A model generated the notes under the pieces. It was not told where the DNA came from and searched no databases. It saw only the letters and a list, made by a program, of their open reading frames with translations. This document shows positions 1-8,897 of a DNA stretch of 64,000 nucleotides, piece after piece. Source of the DNA: Roseiarcus sp963783175 (lineage in GTDB: Bacteria; Pseudomonadota; Alphaproteobacteria; Rhizobiales; Beijerinckiaceae). Position 1 is the first letter of the stretch; every line of letters starts with the position of its first letter. Position numbers and translations under genes: made by a program. The DNA lies in contig CAWANG010000003.1 of assembly GCA_963783175.1 (NCBI GenBank), positions 216,470 through 280,469 of the forward strand, written 5' to 3'.

Positions 1-119
1 GGATATTTTGAATTGTCCCAGGAGTAGACTTTGGCGTCCCAAACGGTCGTCAGACTTTCCTCGAGCGCGGCGTCGATATCGTTGGCGGCGACCAGTTTTT
101 CACGTATATGCTCAGTCAT
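1..119 (-). CDS. Hypothetical protein, N-terminal part only (cut by window edge)
   Basis: A leftward reading frame starts with ATG at 117-119 and runs off the window edge, giving 39 residues that begin MTEHIREKLVAANDIDAALE. The composition is normal for a soluble protein and the frame is open throughout. There is only a weak purine-rich stretch ahead of the start. I do not recognise the family from this fragment. Confidence 0.5.
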   Translation of the reverse strand, partial: MTEHIREKLVAANDIDAALEESLTTVWDAKVYSWDNSKY

Positions 120-765
120 AAGAAGTCCGTCTTTCCCATGAGCGATATCTGCCCCTCTTAACCCACATCGTTTACCCAGTAACGGGGAAAATGGCCACAC
201 CGAAGCGAAAAATGTGATTCGTCACATTGCCGCCACCAACATCGGAGCTCCGCCTCTTTCGCTTGTCCAAGCGAACCCCAAATATTCCCAAATCCAGCAA
301 AGCCGGGCAAAGCGGATCAAAGAAAATCAAAGACAAAGGCTTGCCTTTTCCTTGGATTTCCTTTGCCGAATTGAGCCTTCTCAGTAGCTTGTACTGACCC
401 CTGAGACAAAAATTCTTTAGCTGTGCTTTTCGCACCGTTGGCTTTCGGGGCCAAGGACGGCTTCGTTCGCCGACCCGGCCATGATACCCCGGGATTCTGA
501 TTTTCGCAAATGAAAGTCGACAAGAACTGATTTCGCTCGCAAGCGGAGCTCTAGAACCGGCTGGATTGCAGCCCGTTGCGAAATGAATGTGTCTTGTTCG
601 CCACAATTTAACGCAATTGGCGAATTCGTGCCCTACCTTCCGCCACAATCCGTTGCATGCGCCCCATCTCTCCCGCAATAATCATGCGACCGCGCCGAAT
701 CGAGGCGGAACACCGCCTGTCGCGCGTTCATTGACGATTGTCGATTGTCTCCGTGGGGGAAAATC
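120..765. other. Intergenic region without a supported gene
   Basis: This 646-base stretch separates the leftward partial gene from the rightward transpeptidase. A 168-codon leftward open frame (172-678) spans most of it, but it lacks domain signatures and a ribosome binding site. It is less GC-rich than the surrounding genes. It must hold the promoters of both flanking genes, but I could not place them with confidence. Confidence 0.4.
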
Positions 766-1317
766 ATGCGCCGCCATATGATCCGCGCCGCCGTCTGGGC
801 CGGCCTCTTTCTGAGCGCCGGAACGGCGCCTGTCTTCGCCAATGCGCTCGATTCGCAGTTGCAGCCGGTCGCTGCTGCAATTCCGCGCGAAACCGTGCCG
901 TTTGATGGCGGGGAGTCGCCGGGCACGATCGTCATCCGCACCTCGGAGCGTCGACTTTACTTTGTACTGCCTGACCACCAGGCGCTGCGATACGGCGTCG
1001 GCGTCGGACGGCCGGGGTTCACCTGGGCCGGGGTCACCCAAATCGGCTACAAGCGGGAATGGCCGGACTGGACGCCGCCGGCCCAGATGCTAAGGCGACG
1101 GCCGGACCTCCCGCGGCACATGGAGGGCGGCATCGATAATCCGCTCGGCGCGCGCGCAATGTATCTCGCCGGCACGCTGTTTCGAATTCACGGCTCCAAC
1201 GAGCCCGACACGATCGGGCAGGCGGTTTCGTCCGGGTGCATAAGGATGACGAATCAGGACGTCATCGACCTGTACGAGAGGGCAAGGGTTGGCGCGCGGG
1301 TGGTCGTGACGCGCTGA
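766..1317 (+). CDS. L,D-transpeptidase (YkuD/ErfK family), exported
   Basis: Predicted cell-wall enzyme of 183 residues. YkuD-fold enzymes form 3-3 cross-links in peptidoglycan or attach proteins to it, using a cysteine nucleophile in the periplasm. A signal peptide is visible at residues 1-25 (MRRHMIRAAVWAGLFL, cleavage near VFA-NA). The hallmark is present: His142 in HGSNEP, then SSGCIRM with Cys158 and Arg160. I chose ATG 766 over an in-frame ATG at 745 because GGGGGA lies about six bases ahead of it and it gives a clean signal peptide. The gene stands alone ahead of moaA. Substrate preference cannot be read from sequence. Confidence 0.85.
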   Translation: MRRHMIRAAVWAGLFLSAGTAPVFANALDSQLQPVAAAIPRETVPFDGGESPGTIVIRTSERRLYFVLPDHQALRYGVGVGRPGFTWAGVTQIGYKREWPDWTPPAQMLRRRPDLPRHMEGGIDNPLGARAMYLAGTLFRIHGSNEPDTIGQAVSSGCIRMTNQDVIDLYERARVGARVVVTR

Positions 1318-1504
1318 AGGCGGTTGGCCGGGCTGGTTCCGTATAGGCCAATCGTTACCCCCTCGCCAAAGCCCTCCCAGCGTAGCCCCGTCGATGGACG
1401 GGCGTCTTTTCGAAGCTTTAAGCGGGGAGAGGGGGATCTGCGCCCCGCGGGCCCCCCGGCAAGCGCCTTTCTTTCGCGCAATCGCGCGGCTATATGTTTG
1501 AGTG

Positions 1505-2524
1505 ATGAACGCTCACGCGCCTCCTGCCGTCCAGCCTCTCGTCGACCCGTTTGGCCGCGCAATTCGCTACGTGCGCGTGTCGGTCACCGACCGTTGCGAC
1601 TACCGATGCGTCTACTGCATGTCCGAGGACATGAATTTCCTGCCCAAGCGCGACGTGCTGTCGCTCGAGGAGCTCGATCGATTGTGTTCAGCTTTCATCG
1701 GCCTGGGCGCCCGAAAAATCCGCATCACTGGCGGCGAACCGCTGGTCAGGCGCAATGTGATGTCGCTCTTCCGCGGGCTTTCCCGGTATCTCGCCGCGGG
1801 CGCGCTCGACGAAGTCACGCTGACCACAAACGGCTCCCAGCTCGCCCGCTTTGCTCACGAACTCGTCGATTGCGGGGTTGAGCGCATCAACGTCTCGCTG
1901 GACACGCTCGACCCGGTCAAGTTTCGCCAGGTGACCCGCTGGGGCGATCTTGGCGCCGTCCTTGCGGGCGTGAACGCGGCCTCCGTCGCAGGGCTCAAGA
2001 TCAAGATCAACGCCGTCGCCCTGAAAGGCTTCAATGAGGAAGAAGCTTTGAGCCTCGTCGCGTGGGCGCATGGACGGGGTTTCGATATGACCTTTATCGA
2101 GGTGATGCCGCTAGGCGCCATGGAGCGCGACCGGGCCGACCAGTTCCTGCCGTTGACCGAACTGCGCGCGCGCCTGGAAAGCTCGCTTTCGCTCACCCCC
2201 TCGACCTACGCCACCGGCGGTCCGGCGCGCTATTACGACGTCAAGGAAACCGGGGGGCGGCTCGGGTTCATTACGCCTTTGACCCATAATTTCTGCGAAG
2301 GCTGCAATCGGGTGCGCGTCACCTGCACGGGTACGCTCTACATGTGTCTCGGCCAGGAGGACGCGGCGGATTTGCGCGAGCCGCTCCGCCGTTCGATGTC
2401 GGACGCGCCGCTCGTCTCGGCCATCCGGGCGGCGATCGCGCGCAAGCCCAAGGGCCACGATTTCGTCATCGCCAGGTCATCCGCGCCGGCGACCGAGCGC
2501 CATATGAACACGACAGGCGGTTAA
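1505..2524 (+). CDS. moaA: GTP 3',8-cyclase MoaA (molybdenum cofactor biosynthesis)
   Basis: Radical SAM enzyme that, with MoaC, turns GTP into cyclic pyranopterin monophosphate, the first step of molybdopterin synthesis. The N-terminal 4Fe-4S motif is Cys31, Cys35 and Cys38 (CDYRCVYC). The SAM-binding GGEP follows (RITGGEPLVRR). The second, C-terminal cluster has Cys264, Cys267 and Cys281 (CEGCNRVRVT). The protein ends in the Gly-Gly tail typical of the family (NTTGG). The start is GTG 1502 or the adjacent ATG 1505, and I prefer the ATG. At 339 residues the length is normal. No other moa gene is adjacent. Confidence 0.95.
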   Translation: MNAHAPPAVQPLVDPFGRAIRYVRVSVTDRCDYRCVYCMSEDMNFLPKRDVLSLEELDRLCSAFIGLGARKIRITGGEPLVRRNVMSLFRGLSRYLAAGALDEVTLTTNGSQLARFAHELVDCGVERINVSLDTLDPVKFRQVTRWGDLGAVLAGVNAASVAGLKIKINAVALKGFNEEEALSLVAWAHGRGFDMTFIEVMPLGAMERDRADQFLPLTELRARLESSLSLTPSTYATGGPARYYDVKETGGRLGFITPLTHNFCEGCNRVRVTCTGTLYMCLGQEDAADLREPLRRSMSDAPLVSAIRAAIARKPKGHDFVIARSSAPATERHMNTTGG

Positions 2525-2626
2525 TCACTAGCTCGCCATCGCGGCGATCAAGGATCGAACCGGCCTTGCCGGGATCATGGATTGCCCCGCGCGCCCGCGA
2601 CCTGGGCCCTCCGCGCGGCTGGCGCG

Positions 2627-3331
2627 CTACTGGTTGCAGAACCTAAGGGTGACTGTCGCTTTAGGCGGTTGCTGGGATCCGGCCGCCACGTCTTGGCTTG
2701 TCACAAGCTCCGAGTTGCACGGGATGGAGGGGGGCACAGCATAGCCAAGATCATACAAGCTTAACGTGTCTTCCGCGGCCTGCTCACCAAGTCCGACCAC
2801 ATCGGGCACAAAGGGGAGAATGGGTCTAAGCTCCCATACCTGCGACACTGTCCCATTGCAGCGGTAGATCTGCATGCCAAGCCCGTGTGTCTGCTGCCCC
2901 CCTGGTATGTCCAGGCAGAAACTGTCGCTGCCCGAAACCCGAGAATGCACCGGCCCCACGCTCTGTCCCTGGGGATTTGTCGGGGGGTCCCAATTCTCGT
3001 TGCTGATTTGGTCGCACGTCCACTGCTGCACTGGTGTTCCATCTTCGGCCTTACCCCGGGCGTCGAGGCAAAGGCGGCTGAGGGCGTTCTCAAAATGGAA
3101 ACCGGCGCTGCCGTTAGGGACGTAGAGCCATTCCTGAGCTTCGGTGGGCGGGGTCGGTATGGTGCACGGCTCCTGGACGATCGCCGCGCCCTGGTCCGTC
3201 GATTCGTTGAGTGCCTGGAGACACATGTCGGTGTGACCGTTAAAAAATATTACGGGCTGGTTCGCTGCAGCGGGTTTCGCCGATGACGCGACCGCAACTA
3301 GAGACGCGGCGACATAGAATGCTTTGAGCAT
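2627..3331 (-). CDS. Secreted ricin-type lectin domain protein with C-terminal PASTA domain
   Basis: A 234-residue exported protein with a signal peptide at residues 1-23 (ending KPAAA before NQP). Residues about 24-168 look like a ricin B / beta-trefoil lectin, with repeated CLQAL, LCLDARG, FCLDIPGG and Q-x-W elements (VQQWTC, SQVWEL). Residues about 172-234 look like one PASTA domain (VPDVVGL, LGYAV, VAAGSQQPPKATVTL). Ricin-type domains bind sugars; PASTA domains usually bind muropeptides and sit on kinases or PBPs. The pairing suggests a cell-surface or wall-glycan binder, but that is inference. GGGAGGC lies six bases ahead of the ATG. Confidence 0.75.
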   Translation of the reverse strand: MLKAFYVAASLVAVASSAKPAAANQPVIFFNGHTDMCLQALNESTDQGAAIVQEPCTIPTPPTEAQEWLYVPNGSAGFHFENALSRLCLDARGKAEDGTPVQQWTCDQISNENWDPPTNPQGQSVGPVHSRVSGSDSFCLDIPGGQQTHGLGMQIYRCNGTVSQVWELRPILPFVPDVVGLGEQAAEDTLSLYDLGYAVPPSIPCNSELVTSQDVAAGSQQPPKATVTLRFCNQ

Positions 3332-3697
3332 GACGAGCCTCCCTGGTTTGAACGCCGCAATTTTATCCGGCCATTTTAGCTAACTCCAAAGCACGGGAAT
3401 ACGCCAGCAACGTCCGCAAGGGGCGGGTGAATCCTATTTCGCGCTCGATATGGAATGGCGCCCAGGGCAGACCTCCGCCCGCCAAATTGAATTTGACCCT
3501 TAGAACCCTCGGCGATTTCGGTCGAATGGCGGAGGCTACTGGCGCCTTGATTTCGCGCGCTTTTCGCCCGAATCGGTTCCTGTTCCTTCGCTCTAGTTTT
3601 TCCTTTGCTCCGCTGGCGGCGAACGCCTTGGCGCGCTATATCAGAGGGCGTGAAGAGGGCGGGACCTTGACTCTCCGCTCTTATGAGGACCTGCGCC
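3332..3697. other. Intergenic region between divergent genes
   Basis: This 366-base gap lies between the leftward lectin gene and the rightward glutaredoxin gene and must contain both promoters. I see no RNA gene, repeat or convincing small gene in it. A rightward open frame across it lacks a start signal and domain features. Confidence 0.4.
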
Positions 3698-4039
3698 ATG
3701 GTGAATGCTCGCGAACGTATCGAGAAGGTGATCTCGGAAAACCCGGTCGTGTTGTTCATGAAGGGAACGCCGGAATTTCCCCAATGCGGGTTCTCCGGCC
3801 AGGTCATCCAGATCCTGGACTATCTCGGCGCGCCGGTTGTCGGCGTCAACGTGCTCGAGGACGCGGACATTCGTCAGGGGATCAAGGAATACGCCAACTG
3901 GCCGACGATTCCCCAGCTTTACGTGAAGGGGGAATTCGTGGGCGGCTGCGACATCACGCGCGAAATGTTCCAGTCTGGCGAGCTCGCGGCGATGCTTGCC
4001 GATGCGGGCGTCCCGGTGAAGAGCCAAGCTGGCGCCTGA
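3698..4039 (+). CDS. grxD: Monothiol glutaredoxin, Grx4 family
   Basis: CGFS-type glutaredoxin that binds a 2Fe-2S cluster with glutathione and passes it on, usually with a BolA partner. The active-site motif is Cys30 in PQCGFSGQ. Other family marks are FMKGTPEFP, the WPTIPQLYV cis-proline segment and FVGGCDI for glutathione binding. ATG 3698 is preferred to ATG 3683 because AGGA at 3686-3689 is well spaced ahead of it and the product (113 residues) matches the family. No bolA is adjacent here. Confidence 0.93.
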   Translation: MVNARERIEKVISENPVVLFMKGTPEFPQCGFSGQVIQILDYLGAPVVGVNVLEDADIRQGIKEYANWPTIPQLYVKGEFVGGCDITREMFQSGELAAMLADAGVPVKSQAGA

Positions 4040-4308
4040 CGCGCTTCGGCCAGGAGACGCTCGACGTCGCCCTCGCCGGAATTTAGAGCGACCTTCGAGG
4101 CGAGGGCTCTCCTTCCTCGCTGGTCCCCATTCGCACATTTCGGACGGCTGGCGCCCCAGCTCTGCTGGGGAGGGAGGCGCGCCGAGCGGCGCACTGCGCC
4201 ATCGGGCTACTGGCCTTGGACTTTAGACTCAATTGATATGCCTCAAGGCCAACGATAAGCTGACATGTCAGGGGATTTCCCCCGCGCCTCCCGCAACCGG
4301 TCGAATTC

Positions 4309-5598
4309 ATGGCCTCAAGCTATTCCTATCAACTCTACGAGATGGCCCATGCCGCTCTCGCGCCGGCGCGCGCGGTGTCTGACGCGGCCCATTTCGTCTT
4401 TCGCAATCCATGGAACCCGTTCGCCAGCACCGCGCTGGGCAAGAACATTTCGGCCGGCGCGGAATTGTTCGAACGTCTGACGCGTCGCTATGGCAAACCG
4501 ATCTTCGGACTCGACGAAATAGAGGTCGACGGCGTCGTCACTCCGGTTCTTGAGGACGTCGTCTGGGCCAAGCCGTTCTGCAATCTGCTCCGTTTCGTCC
4601 GGCCCGACTTCCCGGATGGAGCCAATCAGCCGAAGCTCCTGATCGTCGCGCCGATGTCCGGCCACTATGCAACCTTGCTCCGAGGCACGGTCGAGGCGTT
4701 TCTCCCTCATTTCGACGTCGCCATCACCGACTGGGCGGACGCGCGCATGGTTCCGTTGGGGCTCGGCTCCTTCGACCTCGACGACTACATCGACTACTTA
4801 CGCGAAATGCTGGCTCATCTCGGCCCCGGCGTCCACACGATCGGGGTCTGCCAGCCGTCGGTGCCGCTGCTTGCCGCGGCGGCGCTGATGGAGGCCAGCG
4901 GCGACGTCAACGCCCCCGCCAGCATGACCTTGATGGGCGGCCCGGTCGACACCCGCCGCAGCCCGACCGAGGTCAACAAGCTCGCCGAGAAGCGCGGCGT
5001 CGAGTGGTTCCGCCGCAACTGCCTGCATACCGTGCCATTTCCCTATCTCGGCTTTGGCCGCGAGGTCTACCCGGGCTTCCTGCAGCTCTCCGGGTTCATG
5101 GCGATGAATCTCAACCGCCATGTCAGCGCTCATCTCGACATGTTCAATCATCTGGTTTCCGGCGACGGGGATTCGGCCGAAAAGCACCGCGAGTTCTATG
5201 ACGAATATATGGCGGTGATGGACCTTGCAGCCGAGTACTACATGCAGACGGTCGAGACGGTGTTCGTCCGCCACGCGCTGCCAAAAGGCGAGATGATGCA
5301 TCGCGGGCAGCGGGTCGACCTCACAGCGATCCGCAAGGCCGGCCTTTTGAGCGTGGAAGGAGAGAAGGACGACATCTCAGGCGTCGGCCAGACCTGCGCG
5401 GCCAATGAGTTGTGCGTCAACATTCCGGAATCAAGGAAGCAATATCACCTCGCGGAGGGGGTCGGCCATTACGGCGTCTTCAACGGCTCGCGCTTCCGCA
5501 AAGAGATCGCGCCGCGCATCCGCAATTTCATCGCCGCACTCGAGCCGGCGGCCAAGCCGCATAAGGCCAACGGCGCAAAGCGCCCGGCGCGCGGCTAG
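4309..5598 (+). CDS. phaZ: Intracellular polyhydroxyalkanoate depolymerase
   Basis: Breaks down stored polyhydroxybutyrate granules to soluble oligomers. This 429-residue protein has no signal peptide, as expected for the intracellular type. It shows the alpha/beta-hydrolase core with PMSGHYATLLRGTVEAFL and a lipase-box-like GVCQPS with Cys181 in the nucleophile position, characteristic of these cysteine-type depolymerases. The catalytic His is likely in GVGHYGVF near the C-terminus. It stands alone. The ribosome binding site is weak. Confidence 0.92.
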   Translation: MASSYSYQLYEMAHAALAPARAVSDAAHFVFRNPWNPFASTALGKNISAGAELFERLTRRYGKPIFGLDEIEVDGVVTPVLEDVVWAKPFCNLLRFVRPDFPDGANQPKLLIVAPMSGHYATLLRGTVEAFLPHFDVAITDWADARMVPLGLGSFDLDDYIDYLREMLAHLGPGVHTIGVCQPSVPLLAAAALMEASGDVNAPASMTLMGGPVDTRRSPTEVNKLAEKRGVEWFRRNCLHTVPFPYLGFGREVYPGFLQLSGFMAMNLNRHVSAHLDMFNHLVSGDGDSAEKHREFYDEYMAVMDLAAEYYMQTVETVFVRHALPKGEMMHRGQRVDLTAIRKAGLLSVEGEKDDISGVGQTCAANELCVNIPESRKQYHLAEGVGHYGVFNGSRFRKEIAPRIRNFIAALEPAAKPHKANGAKRPARG

Positions 5599-5628
5599 CT
5601 GGCCCCACGCTTTTGCGACCCGACCACA

Positions 5629-5706
5629 TGTCACACCCGCGAAGGCGGGTATGCAGACTTGCGGCTGCGGCGGCGCCCTGGATTCCCGCGAACCGCGGGA
5701 ACGACA
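5629..5706. repeat. Dispersed palindromic repeat, degenerate copy
   Basis: The sequence starts ACACCCGCGAAGGCGGGTATG and ends GATTCCCGCGAACCGCGGGA, with inverted CGCG-rich ends. In translation it reads VTPAKAGMQ ... LDSR, the well-known signature of a non-coding dispersed repeat found in many alphaproteobacteria. It sits between the converging ends of phaZ and the DUF1674 gene. Confidence 0.55.
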
Positions 5707-5716
5707 GTTTCATATT

Positions 5717-5971
5717 CTAGAAATCGCTCGCCAGGCCCTTCACTTCCCAGTCGCCGTAGCGCACGGGATCGAGGCCGCTGCGGCCGTTAAGCTCGCGTTG
5801 GCGCGCCGGCTTGGGCTCGGCGCGACGCGCGGCTGCTTCCTCAAGCGCGCGGAGCGCCGCCGGCGGCAGGTCGCGACAGGGAGCCGGCGTGTCGGCTTGC
5901 GGGCCGGGGGGCGAGTCGGGAACCTTGGCGTTCATGAATGCGTTCGCCTCCATCGGGCCGCCTTGAGGCAT
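5717..5971 (-). CDS. DUF1674 protein, succinate dehydrogenase assembly factor 4 homologue
   Basis: An 84-residue protein with a disordered N-terminus and the conserved C-terminal block DPVRYGDWEVKG ending in SDF. In mitochondria, SDHAF4 (a DUF1674 protein) binds the flavinylated SDHA subunit and helps assemble succinate dehydrogenase; the bacterial role is inferred from homology. The start is uncertain: ATG at 5971, 5953 and 5935 are all in frame, and the last has GGAGGCG upstream. It is divergent from rsmB, a common neighbour in Hyphomicrobiales. Confidence 0.8.
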   Translation of the reverse strand: MPQGGPMEANAFMNAKVPDSPPGPQADTPAPCRDLPPAALRALEEAAARRAEPKPARQRELNGRSGLDPVRYGDWEVKGLASDF

Positions 5972-6098
5972 GAGGTCGTGAATAAACGCCAGCGCGGCTT
6001 GCGCAAAAGAATATAGGCTTTCACGCTGTACTTTCGCCAGCCTGACGCAAGCCGGCCGCGGATTTCGCGTATAGACTTAGGTCAGGCGGCCGGCAATT

Positions 6099-7484
6099 TT
6101 GATTCGTGGTGAGGGTCGTTTGGCGCGTCAATCGCGCGGGTTTCATGCCGGGCGTCCGGAGACCCCGGCGCCGGTGCCGCCTGGCATGGCGGCGCGGGTC
6201 GCGGCGGCGCGCGCGGTCGCCGAAGCGCTGACGCTCGCGCGCCCGCTCGACGAGCGTCTCGCGGCCGATCTTGCCCTGCGCGCGGGCGGCCTCGACGCCC
6301 GCGACCGGGCGCTGGCGCGCTCGATCGCCACCGTCGCGCTACGCCGTCTCGGCACGATCCGCAAGGCGTTGGCGCGGCGGATGGATAAAGGCATGCCGAA
6401 GCGCGGCGGCGCCCTCGAATGGACGCTCATCGTCGCCGTGGCGCAGATCCTGTTCCTCGATGCGCCCGATCACGCGGCTGTCGACCTCGCGGTCAAGGCG
6501 ACGCGCGCCGATCCGGCCAGCGCCCCGTTCGCGGCGCTCGCCAACGCGGTGCTGCGGACAATCGCGCGCGAGCGCGACGCGATCCTCGCGAACTCCGATC
6601 CGCTCGACGACGATACGCCGGCGTGGCTCGCCCAGCGCTGGCGCGCGACCTACGGCGAGAGCACGACACGCGCCATCGCCGCCGCGCACCGCGCGGAGCC
6701 GACGCTCGACATCAGCGTCAAGAGCGATCCTTCCGGTTGGGCTGCGCGCCTTGGCGGGATCGAGCTGCCGACCGGCTCGGTGCGGCTCGACACCCATCAG
6801 GCGGTCGCCGAGCTTGAAGGCTATGCGAGCGGCGAGTGGTGGGTGCAGGACGCCGCGGCGGCGCTGCCGGCGCGGCTCCTTCGACCCCGCCCCGGGATCA
6901 GGATCGTCGATCTCTGCGCCGCGCCCGGCGGAAAGGCGGCCGAACTCGCCGCAGCGGGCGCCGAGGTGACCACGGTCGATCGCTCGGCGGAAAGGCTCAA
7001 GCTGCTCGCCGCCAATTTCGAGCGCCTGCGCCTCACGTCCGAGATCGTGGTCGCCGACTCGCTCACGTTCGACGCGCCGCCGTTCGACGCTGCGCTCCTG
7101 GACGCGCCATGCGCGGCGACCGGCACCATCCGCCGCCATCCCGACGTCGCCTGGATCAAGCGGCCGGGCGATCTCAGCCCCCTCGTCAAGCTGCAGGCCC
7201 AGCTCATCGACAAGGCGATCGCGCTCACGCGGCCGGGCGGATTGGTCGTCTATTGCGTCTGCTCGCTCGAACCCGAGGAGGGCGAAGCGCAGATCGCCGC
7301 CGTCCTGCGCCGCAATCCCGACGTGCGCCGTCTGCCCATTGCAGCGGACGAGATCGGCGGCCTCGTCGAGTGCCTGACCCCCGCCGGAGACATGCGCACG
7401 CTGCCCTGCCACCTCTGGGGCGAAAATCCGAGACGCTCGGGGCTCGACGGCTTCTTCGCGGCGCGGCTCATCAAGGCGGGATAG
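6099..7484 (+). CDS. rsmB: 16S rRNA (cytosine-C5) methyltransferase, RsmB type
   Basis: Methylates a cytosine of 16S rRNA using SAM. The N-terminal part (about residues 30-170) is a NusB-like RNA-binding domain. The C-terminal Rossmann methyltransferase shows the SAM motif VDLCAAPGGKAAELA, motif IV LLDAPCAATG and motif VI YCVCSLEPEEGE, the last two carrying the two cysteines used in m5C chemistry. The start is unclear: TTG 6099, TTG 6120 (GAGGG just ahead) or ATG 6186 are possible. The family assignment is firm; the exact target base is inferred. Confidence 0.9.
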   Translation: MIRGEGRLARQSRGFHAGRPETPAPVPPGMAARVAAARAVAEALTLARPLDERLAADLALRAGGLDARDRALARSIATVALRRLGTIRKALARRMDKGMPKRGGALEWTLIVAVAQILFLDAPDHAAVDLAVKATRADPASAPFAALANAVLRTIARERDAILANSDPLDDDTPAWLAQRWRATYGESTTRAIAAAHRAEPTLDISVKSDPSGWAARLGGIELPTGSVRLDTHQAVAELEGYASGEWWVQDAAAALPARLLRPRPGIRIVDLCAAPGGKAAELAAAGAEVTTVDRSAERLKLLAANFERLRLTSEIVVADSLTFDAPPFDAALLDAPCAATGTIRRHPDVAWIKRPGDLSPLVKLQAQLIDKAIALTRPGGLVVYCVCSLEPEEGEAQIAAVLRRNPDVRRLPIAADEIGGLVECLTPAGDMRTLPCHLWGENPRRSGLDGFFAARLIKAG

Positions 7485-7505
7485 CGAGACGGAGGCGTCG
7501 TTCCG

Positions 7506-7748
7506 TCAGAAGAACGGAAACGGGCTCTTCCCATGCTCGCGAAGCCATTCGGCGCTGTCTTCGGCCTCGTACTTGGACTGATTGTCGTGATTCCACTGAC
7601 GGTCGAAAGGCGTCAGCGACTGGGTAGGGATACGGGGCCCCCACCCGACACTGCCGTAAGACGATGATGTGCCCTGCTGAGCAAGCGCTGCGGCGGGCAG
7701 AAGCGCGAGCGCAACGCCGAGGCCGATCAGAGCGATTGTCTTGAACAT
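7506..7748 (-). CDS. Small exported protein, tandem paralogue 1 of 3
   Basis: An 80-residue protein with a clear signal peptide (residues 1-23, cleavage after ALA) and a mature part of 57 residues starting QQGTSSSYGSVGWGPRIPTQ. It contains LTPFDRQWNHDNQSKY and ends SPFPFF. Two further copies follow at 8006-8248 and 8459-8701, all exactly 80 codons and on the same strand. GAGGACC sits seven bases ahead of the ATG. I do not recognise the family. The invariant Gly, Trp, Asn-His and Phe positions suggest a structured small periplasmic or surface protein. Confidence 0.8.
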   Translation of the reverse strand: MFKTIALIGLGVALALLPAAALAQQGTSSSYGSVGWGPRIPTQSLTPFDRQWNHDNQSKYEAEDSAEWLREHGKSPFPFF

Positions 7749-8005
7749 GGGATGGTCCTCAAAGCCGGATTCTTCCGGCGCCTGAGGCCACGATTTGGGG
7801 GTCACTCGGCGCCCGGACCAGGGTCCTTGGGTGTACCCAAGGCTACACTTTCAGGTGAATTGCGCCAACCGACTCCGCAGTGCGCCGCGGTTCCGGCCCT
7901 ATCGGGAGGTCGCGTCAGTCCAAGTGGGCAAGCATCGGAGTCGGAGCGCCTCTTATCCGGCGCCCAGGATCGCGCGCCTCACAGCGAGAGGAAGGCGTCT
8001 TCCCA

Positions 8006-8248
8006 TCAGAAGAAGGGAAACCAACCCTTCCTGTGCACGCGAAGATATTCGGCGGCGTCTTGAGACTGGTACATCGCCTGGTTGTCGTGATTCCAGGCGC
8101 GGTCTCTGTTCGTGAGCGATATTGTGGGGATCACCGGCCCCCAGCCTACGGTGCCATAGGACGACGACGTGCCCTGCTCGGCGAGAGCCGCAGCCGGCAG
8201 GAGGGCGAGGGCGGCGCCGAGGCCGATCATTGCAATGGTTTTGGTCAT
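8006..8248 (-). CDS. Small exported protein, tandem paralogue 2 of 3
   Basis: This is the most divergent copy of the 80-residue family. It keeps the signal peptide, the GTSSSYGTVGWGP block, the DRAWNHDNQ block and the terminal FPFF. It differs in NRD for PFD and YLRVHRKGW for WLREHGKSP, changes that keep the block spacing and argue for selection rather than recent copying. The gene has its own 210-base upstream spacer, so it probably has its own promoter. Function unknown. Confidence 0.78.
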   Translation of the reverse strand: MTKTIAMIGLGAALALLPAAALAEQGTSSSYGTVGWGPVIPTISLTNRDRAWNHDNQAMYQSQDAAEYLRVHRKGWFPFF

Positions 8249-8458
8249 TGGATCATTTCCCATAGTACGAGTGGCCTTCGGAGGCGCAGCGCGATCGCTC
8301 ATGGAACGCCCATCCAATCACTAACACCCGCCGCCACCGAATATTCGACGGCAGAGAGATCAAAATAGGCCGTTCGTTTGATTAACGGGGAAACGCGGCA
8401 AAAGTTTCAAGCGACCCCCCGCCGACTGCTGGACGGCGAGGGGAAGCCTCCAATCGCG

Positions 8459-8701
8459 TCAAAAGAACGGAAACGGGCTCTTGCCGTGTTCGCGCAGCCA
8501 TTCGGCCCCGGCCTGGGCCTGATACTTGGACTGATTGGCGTGATTCCACGAGCGGTCGAAGGGCGTCAGCGACTGGGTTGGGATATGAGGCCCCCACCCG
8601 ACGCTGCCATAAGACGAAGATGTTCCCTGCTCGGCGAGAGCCGCAGCCGGCGCAAGCGCGAGGGCTCCGCCGAGAGCGATCAGAGCGAGTGTCTTGACCA
8701 T
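8459..8701 (-). CDS. Small exported protein, tandem paralogue 3 of 3
   Basis: This copy is close to paralogue 1: the same SSSYGSVGWGP, IPTQSLTPFDR and WLREHGKSPFPFF segments, with a signal peptide at residues 1-23. The leader also matches paralogue 1 (GCTTTGAGGA just ahead of each start), so the duplicated unit includes the ribosome binding site. The trio fills the interval between rsmB and purH. No enzyme or binding motif is visible. Confidence 0.8.
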   Translation of the reverse strand: MVKTLALIALGGALALAPAAALAEQGTSSSYGSVGWGPHIPTQSLTPFDRSWNHANQSKYQAQAGAEWLREHGKSPFPFF

Positions 8702-8897
8702 CGGATGTTCCTCAAAGCTGGCTCGTTTTCGAGCCCGTGGCCTTTAGGTAAGAAACGCCCTGGTCGCCGCAATGCCTGCGGGCGTTAACGTTTTGGTGAC
8801 CGGATTTTCTGTCCTGGCGACAGTTCCTGAGCGGCCGCCTCTATGCTATTGCGCTGCAACAAAGCTCATCACATTGCGCAGCGGGGCGATAGCGCGA

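Noticed and set aside
172..678. Leftward open frame of 168 codons near the window start
   Set aside because: No ribosome binding site, no domain, and composition unlike the neighbours; more likely open by chance in a non-coding gap.
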